Assembly (NCBI GenBank): GCA_043805355.1
Contig: JAZDIB010000061.1
Span: 1 to 12,791 of the forward strand
DNA length: 12,791 nucleotides
Source of the DNA: JAHJRN01 sp043805355
Lineage (GTDB): Bacteria; Patescibacteriota; Patescibacteriia; 2-12-FULL-60-25
Reading direction: 5' to 3'
Part shown: piece by piece, positions 6,508 to 12,791 of the stretch
Position numbering within the stretch: position 1 is the stretch's first letter
Layout of the letters: every line of letters starts with the position of its first letter
Program-made: the position numbers and the translations under genes
The notes under the pieces: model-generated
The model's input: the letters and a program-made list of their open reading frames with translations, nothing else
Database searches by the model: none
What the model was told of the DNA's origin: nothing

Positions 6508-6533
6508 ATAGGCGCACCGTCGGGTGAGGTCAA
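6505..6533 (-). promoter_or_regulatory. Sigma70-type promoter of the copper fusion gene
   Basis: On the minus strand TTGACC (6533 to 6528), a 17-nt spacer and TATATT (6510 to 6505) form a good promoter. The spacer length is normal, which argues against a MerR-type (CueR-like) activator; those act on 19-20 nt spacers. Confidence 0.78.
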
Positions 6534-6558
6534 CAGAATCGGACGGTCGCGGTACACT
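6530..6558 (+). promoter_or_regulatory. Probable promoter of the lipoprotein gene, leaderless
   Basis: TCAACA (6530-6535, 4 of 6 to TTGACA), a 17-nt spacer and TACACT (6553-6558) precede ATG 6565 by only 6 nt, so the mRNA would begin at or near the start codon. Its -35 shares bases 6530-6533 with the -35 of the divergent copper gene, so the two promoters cannot easily be occupied together. Confidence 0.5.
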
Positions 6559-6564
6559 GGGGCC

Positions 6565-7683
6565 ATGCGACGCCTCATCTTCCTTCTTGCCGCCTGCGCC
6601 ATCTCCGGCGCCGGATGCGCGTCCACGTCCCCGCTCACGAGCCCGCAGGTCGCGGAGCGCATCGGCACGGTCCTCCCGGAACAGCCCATCTCCCAGGTCG
6701 GCGGGTTCGGCGTCCTTCCGAAGCCGCCGGTCCCGACGTTGAGGCCCGGGACATCCGGCAGCGTGCGTCTCGAAGCCGACGTCCCGCAGATACCGGAGAC
6801 GACCATGGTCCTCCGCATCCGCAGTGGCCGTCCGAACGACACGACCATCCGCAGTATCGCCTCCTCGTACGGCCTTTCGGACGGCATCGTAGGCATGCGC
6901 CCGCAGGGGCAGGACCTCGGGATGTCTTGGCGGGACGGCGAGGGGTTTCGCTGGGCGTTCGATGCGCTCGAGCGCCGCGTGGACTTCATGAACGAGGACC
7001 GGACGGACGCCCTGACCGTAAGTTCATGGTCGGCCAGAGATCAAGCAGCCCTGTCGGTCCTGACGTTTCTCGACGACCGGGCCATCAGCCGCGACCGTCT
7101 TGGCGACGCGTATCTCGATCCGGACTGGGCCGCCTGGTGGGCCGCGCAGGCCGCGAGCGGACGGTGCATGACTGAGGCGTCCGTCGCCCAGGTCCGCGCC
7201 ATCGCCGCATCGTCCACCCTCCAGCTGAAACCGGCGCTTGAGCTTCAGGACAGCCGGACTTCCACGTGCGTCGCCCCGGAATTTCCCTCGCGACTCATCA
7301 TCCGCCTGAACGCCACGCAGGACGGCCAGGGCATCTTCGAGGCGGACGGCACCCCGCTCGTCGGGGCCGCCTTCTATCTCGACGCGACGACCGGCGACGT
7401 CCGGTCCGGGTGGTTCCTCGGCCGGACCGAACCCGACCGGTCGAGCTATCCCGCCCTCGACGCGGACGCGGCACGGACTTCCCTGCTCTCCGGAGGCCTC
7501 GGCGGCACGCCCGACGGCGACGTCACGGTCACGGCCGTTCGGTTCGAATGGACACCGGTCGCAGATGAGTCCGATGCGTCCGTGACCTACCTCTATCCGG
7601 CCCTCGTCGGCGAAGGGACCATCCTCCACGGCGACGGGACGACCGCCCCGTACCGCATCGTCGCCCCCATCGTCCGCCGCTGA
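6565..7683 (+). CDS. Putative lipoprotein of unknown function
   Basis: The protein is 372 residues. It starts with a signal peptide: MRRLIFLLAACAISGAG then Cys18, giving a lipobox-like SGAGC. The -3 residue is Gly rather than Leu, so lipidation is likely but not certain. A Pro-rich linker follows (50-75, KPPVPTLRPG), then a globular region. Cys201 and Cys235 could form a disulfide. The C-terminal third (about 268-350) has alternating elements, SGWFLGRTEPDRSSYPALDA ... VTAVRFEWTPV ... VTYLYPALVGEG. These resemble the aromatic-plus-YPAL strands of membrane-attached extracytoplasmic lipoproteins, but I cannot assign a family. Start 6565 is supported by the signal peptide and a -10-like element just upstream. 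It is divergent from the copper gene and has no other obvious link to it. Confidence 0.75.
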   Translation: MRRLIFLLAACAISGAGCASTSPLTSPQVAERIGTVLPEQPISQVGGFGVLPKPPVPTLRPGTSGSVRLEADVPQIPETTMVLRIRSGRPNDTTIRSIASSYGLSDGIVGMRPQGQDLGMSWRDGEGFRWAFDALERRVDFMNEDRTDALTVSSWSARDQAALSVLTFLDDRAISRDRLGDAYLDPDWAAWWAAQAASGRCMTEASVAQVRAIAASSTLQLKPALELQDSRTSTCVAPEFPSRLIIRLNATQDGQGIFEADGTPLVGAAFYLDATTGDVRSGWFLGRTEPDRSSYPALDADAARTSLLSGGLGGTPDGDVTVTAVRFEWTPVADESDASVTYLYPALVGEGTILHGDGTTAPYRIVAPIVRR

Positions 7684-7706
7684 TGGCGTCCCGACGCCGT
7701 GCACGG

Positions 7707-7712
7707 TAGACT
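7707..7712 (+). promoter_or_regulatory. -10-like element before gpsA
   Basis: TAGACT ends 7 nt before ATG 7720. No good -35 is present; a GGCGTC/GACGCC hairpin (7685-7698) sits in that place, right after the lipoprotein stop. It may give a leaderless gpsA transcript, or gpsA may be read through from the lipoprotein gene. Confidence 0.4.
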
Positions 7713-7719
7713 CCCCACC

Positions 7720-8721
7720 ATGAGCTCTCCACGACCCATTGCCGTCCTCGGCGCCGGCAACATGGGAACGGCCCTCGCCCTCGTGCTCGCACGTCATGGC
7801 CGACCCGTGAACATTTACTGCATCGAGCCCGACGTCGAGCGCGACATCAACGTGCGGCATCGCAACACGAAATACCTGCGCGGCATCGGCATCCCCGCGA
7901 ACATCCGGGCGACCGCGGACATCGCGACGTCGCTACGGGGTGCGGAGATAATCATCGTCGCCGTCCCTTCGTCCGCGGTCTTGGACGTCATCGCTCTCGC
8001 CATCCCGCATCTCGCGAAGGACGCAACCGTGGCCATCGTCACGAAGGGCCTCGATGCGGAGACGCTCCTGCCCAAGGTGGAGATCACGCGGGACTTGCTC
8101 CCCGTCCCGCTCCGGAAGCACGTGATGGCCATCGCCGGACCGGCCATCGCCATGGAACTCGCGGAAGGCAAGCCGGCGGCCATCCTGCTCGCGGGCCGCG
8201 ACCCTGCCAGCCGCAGGAAGCTCGCGTGCCTCTTCGCGAACGGCTCGCTGAAAGTCGCCGTGTCGGACGACCTGCGCGGCGTCGGCCTCTGCATGTCGCT
8301 GAAAAACCCATATGCCATCGGTCTGGGGCTCTGCGACGGCCTGGGGTTCCCCATGAACTCCAAGGCCTTCGTCCTCACGCTCGCGCTCGAGGAGATGGGA
8401 CGCATCGTCCGGGCTGCAGGAGGCGACGCGCAGACGATCACGACGCTCGCGGGCCTCGGCGACCTCGTCGTCAGCGGATTCTCCGCTCACGGACGCAATC
8501 GGACGTACGGTGAACGCCTCGTGAAGTCGCGAACGAAGGAACCGACGCGCCTCGGCCTTCTCACGGTCGAGGGTATCGCAAGCGCGCCCCTGGCCCTGCG
8601 TCTCTGCCGGCGTCATAAGGTCAAAGCCCCGCTGCTCACGGCCGTGAACGCCTGCCTCGCCGCCGATGTCCGTTTCGAACGTCCGTTCGTCGATTATCTC
8701 AAACATCTTTCCCTCCTATGA
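7720..8721 (+). CDS. gpsA: NAD(P)-dependent glycerol-3-phosphate dehydrogenase
   Basis: This 333-residue cytoplasmic enzyme reduces dihydroxyacetone phosphate to sn-glycerol 3-phosphate for phospholipid synthesis. The nucleotide-binding turn is IAVLGAGNMGTALA (7-20). VAVPSSAV and VTKGLD (108-112) follow the Rossmann fold, and AGPAIAMELAEG (139-150) is the family AGP motif. The catalytic lysine is K195 in MSLKNPYAIGLGLCDGLGF. GLAGLGDLVVSGFS with Asp248, and HGRNRTYG with Arg259-Asn260-Arg261, complete the active site. The usual GDNTKA is PMNSKA (211-216). I chose ATG 7720 because the protein then begins directly before the first strand; an in-frame GTG at 7699 is possible. The stop overlaps the next gene by ATGA. 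Confidence 0.93.
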   Translation: MSSPRPIAVLGAGNMGTALALVLARHGRPVNIYCIEPDVERDINVRHRNTKYLRGIGIPANIRATADIATSLRGAEIIIVAVPSSAVLDVIALAIPHLAKDATVAIVTKGLDAETLLPKVEITRDLLPVPLRKHVMAIAGPAIAMELAEGKPAAILLAGRDPASRRKLACLFANGSLKVAVSDDLRGVGLCMSLKNPYAIGLGLCDGLGFPMNSKAFVLTLALEEMGRIVRAAGGDAQTITTLAGLGDLVVSGFSAHGRNRTYGERLVKSRTKEPTRLGLLTVEGIASAPLALRLCRRHKVKAPLLTAVNACLAADVRFERPFVDYLKHLSLL

Positions 8722-9161
8722 AGCTCCCCGAATCCCTCCGTCCGCGCGTCATCCATCCCACGCTGCTCGTCGCGGCGGACCATGTCGCCGCCAGATTCTT
8801 CCTCGCAGGTGGGGATACCATCGAACAGGTCGATGCCGTCGCGATGCCGCGCGAGAAGAACCAGGATAGCGAGGGGTACTTCCGTTCTCGAGACGGTTCG
8901 CGCCACGGCGACCCGAACGCGGACACCTCGGACGCGCCACGCCTCGCAGCCTTCACGAAAAAAGTCGCCGCACGGACGACGGAACTCATCAAAGGACAGG
9001 ACATCGCACATCTGCTACTCGTCATGCCGACGGAGGTAGACACGCTGGTGCAGGATGCATTTCCCACCGACGTGCGCGGGACGATACGTCACATCAAGAA
9101 CCTGGACTTGATGAAAGAGGATCCGCTTACCATCCTGACGCGGGCCCTCGAACGGCCGTAG
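8718..9161 (+). CDS. baeRF / host-attachment-protein-like small protein
   Basis: The protein is 147 residues. Its layout matches the bacterial archaeo-eukaryotic-release-factor-like (baeRF, also called host attachment protein or Protein_REQ) families. These share the eRF1 middle-domain fold, and their cellular role is poorly known. An early strand, TLLVAADHVAARFFLAGGDT (15-34), resembles the family pattern VADxxxARxF. EKNQDSEGYFRSRDGSRHGD (46-65) is the Arg/Gly/His-rich loop. AAFTKKVAARTTELIKG and HLLLVMPTEVDTLV (99-111) form the helix and strand that follow, and the end is I(K)NLDLMKEDP. ATG 8718 overlaps the gpsA stop (ATGA), so translation is probably coupled. Without the gpsA ribosome the start lacks a Shine-Dalgarno. 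The family call rests on pattern, not on catalytic residues. Confidence 0.68.
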   Translation: MKLPESLRPRVIHPTLLVAADHVAARFFLAGGDTIEQVDAVAMPREKNQDSEGYFRSRDGSRHGDPNADTSDAPRLAAFTKKVAARTTELIKGQDIAHLLLVMPTEVDTLVQDAFPTDVRGTIRHIKNLDLMKEDPLTILTRALERP

Positions 9162-9171
9162 ACGCTACGGC
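9155..9171. terminator. Symmetric hairpin holding both convergent stop codons
   Basis: GCCGTAG (9155-9161), loop ACG and CTACGGC (9165-9171) form a perfect 7-bp inverted repeat. The TAG ending the plus-strand gene and the TAG ending the minus-strand Memo gene are mirror images within it, 3 nt apart. There is no T-run on either side, so it may act as a transcript 3'-end stabiliser or a weak terminator for both directions. Confidence 0.45.
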
Positions 9172-10130
9172 GAGACGGTCCAGAATCCCGTCAGATACGA
9201 GGTGACGCGCGTCCGGTCCCGGTTGTACGCCGAAGAGACCGCATGATCCACGACGCCGAACACCGACGTCGTTTCGGTCGCACCGAACAGGGCGGACAGC
9301 GCCACGAACGCAGGGCCGCTGTCGGTGAAGGCGTCGGAAACGGACGCGAACCACTCGCGGTCGAGCGCGGAGAGATGACGCGTGGTCTGCATGTCGTTCC
9401 GGAGCGCCTCCGCTTCCGTCAGCTCATGACTCATGTCCGACGAGACGATGACGAACGTGCGGTCGTCCGCGGCCAGGTCGGCGAGATGCCCCCCAAGCGC
9501 ATCCATCCGCTCGCGCGGCACGTCGCCGCGGATGAGAATCGGCAGGACCGTCGCGTCGGGAAACGACCGGGCGAGCGCCGGGATGAGGGCCGCGACGCCA
9601 TGTTCCCTCTCGAACGCGCTCCGTTCCCCGAGAGACGCGAGATGTTCCGACGTGAGCGCGTCGACCGCCTCTGCATCGCTCGCGATGACGGTTCCTCGCG
9701 AGAGATAGGAGACGTCACCGACCGTGACGGAGTCCGCCCCTGCGCGGTAGTGGTCCGGCGCGAGAATGACGATGCGTCGCAGGTCCGAACGCGACGCCTT
9801 GAGCGTGGCGAAGAACCGCCCGATGAGGTCAAAGGCGAGCGCGTGATGGTTCACGACGCCGGCGACGGGTCTGCCGACGAAGGGGGAAGGCGCATTGCCA
9901 TGCGCCCCTACGGCAAGAAGCTGCGCGGGATTGACGAACACGTCGGCGTCGATGGGAATCGGCTTGTCATTCCCGCGAAAGCGGGAATCCAGAATGCTGT
10001 TCGGTAAGGTTCGGGTATTTCCTAGGTTCCCGCCTACGCGGGGATGACATAAAACAAATGCGGCATATCCAAACACGGCGGCCGAGATGGCCGCCGTGAT
10101 GATTCCTAGGATGCAGACGCGTCTCGTCAT
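9165..10130 (-). CDS. Membrane-anchored Memo-family (AmmeMemoRadiSam B-like) protein
   Basis: The protein is 321 residues. Residues 5-27 are one hydrophobic segment (ILGIITAAISAAVFGYAAFV), so the Memo domain is probably outside the membrane. Residues about 29-56 are translated from a repeat element, and the Memo domain follows (about 65-320). Recognisable motifs are VVNHHALAFDLIG (His95/96, for the family PHAGY region), VILAPDHY (His127, for GxxH), EREHGVAALIPAL (His177, for EHSxExQxPF) and VSSDMSHE (Asp232, His235). The Cys of the family CG motif (Cys244 of human MEMO1) appears to be Ser271 in DSGPAF. The His set would allow metal binding, but chemistry needing the Cys would be lost. The biochemical role of bacterial Memo proteins is not settled. 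ATG 10130 overlaps the stop of the alpha-2-macroglobulin-like gene as ATGA. The longer frame to 10406 lies antisense-like across that gene and is rejected. Confidence 0.82.
   Translation of the reverse strand: MTRRVCILGIITAAISAAVFGYAAFVLCHPRVGGNLGNTRTLPNSILDSRFRGNDKPIPIDADVFVNPAQLLAVGAHGNAPSPFVGRPVAGVVNHHALAFDLIGRFFATLKASRSDLRRIVILAPDHYRAGADSVTVGDVSYLSRGTVIASDAEAVDALTSEHLASLGERSAFEREHGVAALIPALARSFPDATVLPILIRGDVPRERMDALGGHLADLAADDRTFVIVSSDMSHELTEAEALRNDMQTTRHLSALDREWFASVSDAFTDSGPAFVALSALFGATETTSVFGVVDHAVSSAYNRDRTRVTSYLTGFWTVSP
9965..10049. repeat. MITE-like palindromic repeat element (inverted pair of TGTCATTCCCGCG repeats)
   Basis: Two 28-nt copies face each other: one at 9965-9992, the other inverted at 10049-10022, agreeing at 23 of 28 positions. 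Each begins TGTCAT(T/C)CCCGCG and contains its own hairpin, such as TTCCCGC-GAAA-GCGGGAA at 9970-9987. The outer 13-bp ends pair at 12 of 13. The half-repeat is a very common dispersed element in bacterial genomes, whose translations read CHPRVGGN or SRFRGNDK; both peptides occur here. No transposase or clear target duplication is visible. Confidence 0.82.
10074..10098. other. Strong hairpin in the 5' part of the Memo gene
   Basis: CACGGCGGCC (10074-10083), loop GAGAT and GGCCGCCGTG (10089-10098) form a perfect 10-bp GC-rich stem. On the minus strand it is followed by TTTGGAT. It starts about 29 nt after the stop of the alpha-2-macroglobulin-like gene and lies in the codons of the Memo membrane segment. 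It could attenuate transcription between the two genes or slow translation of the anchor. Confidence 0.5.
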
Positions 10131-12791
10131 CGGATACGGAGCGTCTTCGAGTCCGTCACGGCCGTGACCGCCGGGGTCGCCAGGGACTGCAGGATGGCCG
10201 GTTCGGCCGTGTACGTCCCGCGGCTCACGACACGCGCCTTGTAGGCGATAGGTTCGGTCTCCCCTTTGCAGACCACGAAGCTGATGTCCTGCGTCCCCAC
10301 GGACATGGGATACCAGTTCGTCGCCCTGTCGCCGTACATGTTGCCGAACGCGAGCGTGACGAGCGGCGCGAGGCCGGACGGCAGATGGTCGCGGACGACG
10401 TAGCACCCGTCCTGCGCGTTCGATTTCCAGGTCGGCGTGAGCGTGACCGTCACGGTCATGCCTTCGGTCAGGGCGTCGAGCGAGGCCGCGCCGGGCACGA
10501 GATACGACCGGGTGAGGCCGACCTCTGGGACGGAGACGGGCGTCGTCGCCGTGCGGCGCACGAAGGTCGCGGTCGCAGGCCCGTCCACGGACGTGGCGCG
10601 GAACACTTTCGCCTCGGCGGCAGTCAGCAGAACGCTCTCGGTCCGTCCGTCCACGAGCGACACGGTCTGCTCGTCCCCGCCGGCCACGTAGCGGACCGTC
10701 ACGTCGCCGGTCGCGAGCGTCGGGATCACGTGCGCGAGGTAATAGGCACGGTCAAGGTCCGTGAGCGCTTCGTCCGACCAATTGGTCTCGAGATAGGCAT
10801 CCAATCCGGCCGCCTTCGGATGGCTCAGGCTGGCGGCAAGCGCGGCCACCTCGGCCGTGGCTTCGAGCATCTCGCGACGGTCCTCCGAGACGGTGAGCCG
10901 GACCTGCCCGTCGCGTTCTTCGGATGTCGCGAGGAGGACTTCGAGGATGCCGCGTGCCGCCTCGCGGTCACCGGACGCCTCCAGGCCGCGTCCGAGCGCG
11001 AGACGTTCGCGCCAGGTCAGGTCATCAGCATCCACGAAGGTCCGCAGGCGCACGAGCACGGGTTCGCCGAGGGCCGCGAGGCCGGAGAGGGCGCGGAGTG
11101 CCTCCTCGCGCGTCACCTTCGCGTCGTCCGCGATGCCCCAGAAGTACGCGGCGAGACGTCCTCGGTCGAACGCATCGGCATCCGTCGCCACGGCCTTGGC
11201 CGAGAGCTCCACGTCCTCCGACGCATACGGGAGCGGCGCGATGCCGCCGCCCGTCTGCTGGTACCGCGTCAGCGGCGCGATGGCTGCCACGTCGGTCCGA
11301 CCGAAGATCCGCATCAGCAGATCGCGTGACACGCGTTCCGCGATGAGGGATTCCGCGCGGACGTTCCAGGCGTCCGCAAGCGATTCGAGGCGCGGGAGAT
11401 ATCGGGACTGCGCCAGGCTCTCGAACCACACCGTCACCTCGGGCGACGTGCCGATGTCCGGCAACGCTGCTCCAGGCGCGAGTTCGGTCGAGACGTATTC
11501 GTCCTTGGTGAAGCGCGACGGCACGACCGTCACGGTCCGGAGCAGCGCATCGCTTCCGCCCCTCGCCTCCACGCGGAGGACGACGTTGTGCGTGCCCACG
11601 GGCAGCTGATCGATGGCCACGTACGCGGACGTCCCGGCGGTGCCGGTCACGGTGGCGTTCGTGATGCCGAGGGTCGGCGCATCCACGCGGAACGTGAGAG
11701 GTTCCCCGGGCGTGAGGCCGATGCCGTACGCGCGGATCTTGAGGACCGGCGCGTCGGTCGCGAGCAGGGTCACGGGAACGACCGCGTCCACGAAGACCGG
11801 CTTGGTCACGGCGAGGCTCGCGCGTCCGTATCCCGCGGAAAGCCCCTTGGTCACGGCGACCGCGGAGAGGCGCCAGCTCGTGATGTTGTCCGGGGCCGTG
11901 AACGCGACGGTCGCCTGACCGTTGCCGTCCGTGGTCACGACCTCGAACGTGGCCGTATCCTTGAACGTGCGGCGCACCGCATCCATGCCTCCCCCGCCCA
12001 TCTCCGCACCACCGCCGCCGGCCGACCAGAGGTCTTCGCCGAGCGACAGATGGGACCGGCGATTCGCGAGGATGCCGTCCGCGACCCATCCGTACAGCCA
12101 GGAGAGGGGGGTCTCCACGCCATCACCCATCGACGAGGCCGCGAGCAGGGATTCGTCCACGGCGCCGAACGCGACGCGCGCGTCCTTCACCGGATTCCCG
12201 GCCTGGTCGCGGACGTCAATCGTGGCCGTCACCTTGCCGGACGGGACGCTGGACGCGGGGTCCGAGGTGACCATGACCTTGAGCTTGCGCCCGGCCGTGT
12301 CGAGGGACGCGGTATAGGATGCTTCCTGGAATCCGGAGGGGCCGAAAGATACACCGTAGAGCGTCATGTTCGGGATGAGGTCCTCACGGTACCGGAACGT
12401 GTAGGTCGAACGGTTCGACACCGACACGGCGCGGATGCCGCGGCTCGCCTCCACGTAGAGGAACGCGGGCGCGGGCGCGTCCGGCATCCGCTTGCCGCCC
12501 TCCACGAACGAGAAGGACGCCTCTTCCTCGAGGGCGTATCCCGGCTTGTCGTCGCGCGGGGTCGTGGGCTCGAACGAGATGCCGCGCGAGTCCTCCGGGC
12601 TCCATTGGTCGTACCATCCCTTCGAGAACCAGCCTGTCGCGGTCTCGGTCGCGCCCGCCTCGTCCTTCGCGGACACGATGAAACGGTAGGTGACGTCATC
12701 CGACATCGGGACATGCACGGTCGCGCGGCCGTCGGAGCCGGTCACGACGTCGATGGACTGCACGTCGCGTTCCCGCATCTCGTACCGGTAC
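10127..12791 (-). CDS. Bacterial alpha-2-macroglobulin-like protein, C-terminal part, thioester apparently absent
   Basis: An open frame of at least 887 codons enters from the right edge; numbering here is from ATG 12778, which is probably internal because the frame runs open to 12791. Bacterial alpha-2-macroglobulins are large exported protease traps of the envelope. Visible order: macroglobulin-like beta domains (1-200); the bait/MG junction AVDESLLAAS (206-215) and a Gly-rich, flexible GGGGAEMGGGGMDAVRR (254-270); the A2M core TATFEVVTTDGNGQATVAFTAPDNITSWRLSAVAVT (starts 275); an Ig-like domain (350-420); an alpha-helical toroid (450-690) with QTGGGIAPLPYASEDV; and a C-terminal receptor-like domain with VRDHLPSGLAP (795-805). 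The place for the CxEQ thioester (about 465-480) reads ADAWNVRAESLIAERV, with no Cys. The only cysteines in this part, C792 and C837, lie in the last domain and may be disulfide-bonded. Its stop overlaps the Memo ATG. Confidence 0.85.
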   Translation of the reverse strand, partial: YRYEMRERDVQSIDVVTGSDGRATVHVPMSDDVTYRFIVSAKDEAGATETATGWFSKGWYDQWSPEDSRGISFEPTTPRDDKPGYALEEEASFSFVEGGKRMPDAPAPAFLYVEASRGIRAVSVSNRSTYTFRYREDLIPNMTLYGVSFGPSGFQEASYTASLDTAGRKLKVMVTSDPASSVPSGKVTATIDVRDQAGNPVKDARVAFGAVDESLLAASSMGDGVETPLSWLYGWVADGILANRRSHLSLGEDLWSAGGGGAEMGGGGMDAVRRTFKDTATFEVVTTDGNGQATVAFTAPDNITSWRLSAVAVTKGLSAGYGRASLAVTKPVFVDAVVPVTLLATDAPVLKIRAYGIGLTPGEPLTFRVDAPTLGITNATVTGTAGTSAYVAIDQLPVGTHNVVLRVEARGGSDALLRTVTVVPSRFTKDEYVSTELAPGAALPDIGTSPEVTVWFESLAQSRYLPRLESLADAWNVRAESLIAERVSRDLLMRIFGRTDVAAIAPLTRYQQTGGGIAPLPYASEDVELSAKAVATDADAFDRGRLAAYFWGIADDAKVTREEALRALSGLAALGEPVLVRLRTFVDADDLTWRERLALGRGLEASGDREAARGILEVLLATSEERDGQVRLTVSEDRREMLEATAEVAALAASLSHPKAAGLDAYLETNWSDEALTDLDRAYYLAHVIPTLATGDVTVRYVAGGDEQTVSLVDGRTESVLLTAAEAKVFRATSVDGPATATFVRRTATTPVSVPEVGLTRSYLVPGAASLDALTEGMTVTVTLTPTWKSNAQDGCYVVRDHLPSGLAPLVTLAFGNMYGDRATNWYPMSVGTQDISFVVCKGETEPIAYKARVVSRGTYTAEPAILQSLATPAVTAVTDSKTLRIR

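Noticed and set aside
6480..6989. In-frame extension of the copper fusion gene upstream of 6479
   Set aside because: It would read through the promoter, the operator and the opposite lipoprotein gene. The HMA domain is complete from ATG 6479.
9965..10049. The clustered short repeats as a CRISPR array
   Set aside because: There are only two copies, in inverted orientation, each self-palindromic. This is a MITE/REP-like element.
10019..10112. CCTAGG-containing sequences at about 10020-10026 and 10102-10112 as further copies of the isc/copper operator
   Set aside because: The half-sites are directly joined without the 7-nt spacer, are in coding sequence, and one belongs to the repeat element.
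10131..10406. N-terminal extension of the Memo gene to 10406
   Set aside because: It overlaps the alpha-2-macroglobulin-like gene in another frame with Arg-rich nonsense, while ATG 10130 gives an ATGA junction and a membrane anchor at once.

Overview
This is a gene-dense, high-GC bacterial window (roughly 60-65% G+C by eye). It uses the standard code: genes end in TGA, TAG and TAA, and no in-frame TGA is read as sense. It holds nine protein genes, eight of them complete or nearly so, with very short or overlapping junctions. It has no RNA gene, CRISPR array or transposase. The gene set (a Trm11-like methyltransferase with GMLPPKLA, a minimal iscS-iscU-ferredoxin operon, an HMA/TauE-SafE/cupredoxin fusion, a bacterial alpha-2-macroglobulin and an anchored Memo protein) would fit a high-GC uncultured lineage such as Patescibacteria/CPR. 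That assignment is a low-confidence inference.

Layout. 1-157 (-) is the N-terminus of an exported protein running off the left edge. 287-1462 (+) is a Trm11-like RNA methyltransferase with an apparently leaderless start. 1633-3102 (+) is a large protein with a degenerate cyclic-nucleotide-binding-like domain, a helical/coiled-coil middle and a Pro-rich tail; it has a good sigma70 promoter and ribosome binding site. Back-to-back hairpins at 3090-3162 separate it from the convergent isc operon (5055 to 3161, minus): iscS, iscU and a three-cysteine ferredoxin. 6479-5136 (-) is the copper-handling fusion protein. A putative lipoprotein (6565-7683, +) starts divergently from it. Then come gpsA (7720-8721) and a baeRF/host-attachment-like gene (8718-9161), coupled by ATGA. 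Converging on these from the right is a minus-strand operon: an alpha-2-macroglobulin-like protein (from beyond the right edge to 10127), coupled by ATGA to a membrane-anchored Memo-family protein (10130-9165).

The most notable structure is regulatory. The isc operon and the copper fusion gene each have a TTGACN-17-TATAWT promoter. In both, the -10 box runs into the same 23-bp palindrome, NATCCTAG-like-N7-CTAGGATT, in the same register. This suggests one repressor controls Fe-S cluster assembly and copper handling together, which is physiologically sensible because copper damages Fe-S clusters.

The second is an 85-bp palindromic repeat (9965-10049), an inverted pair of the widespread TGTCATTCCCGCG-type repeat. 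It lies inside the Memo gene and is translated in frame as a linker between the membrane anchor and the Memo domain. Three genes carry a -10-like hexamer only 6-7 nt before ATG, which points to leaderless mRNAs.
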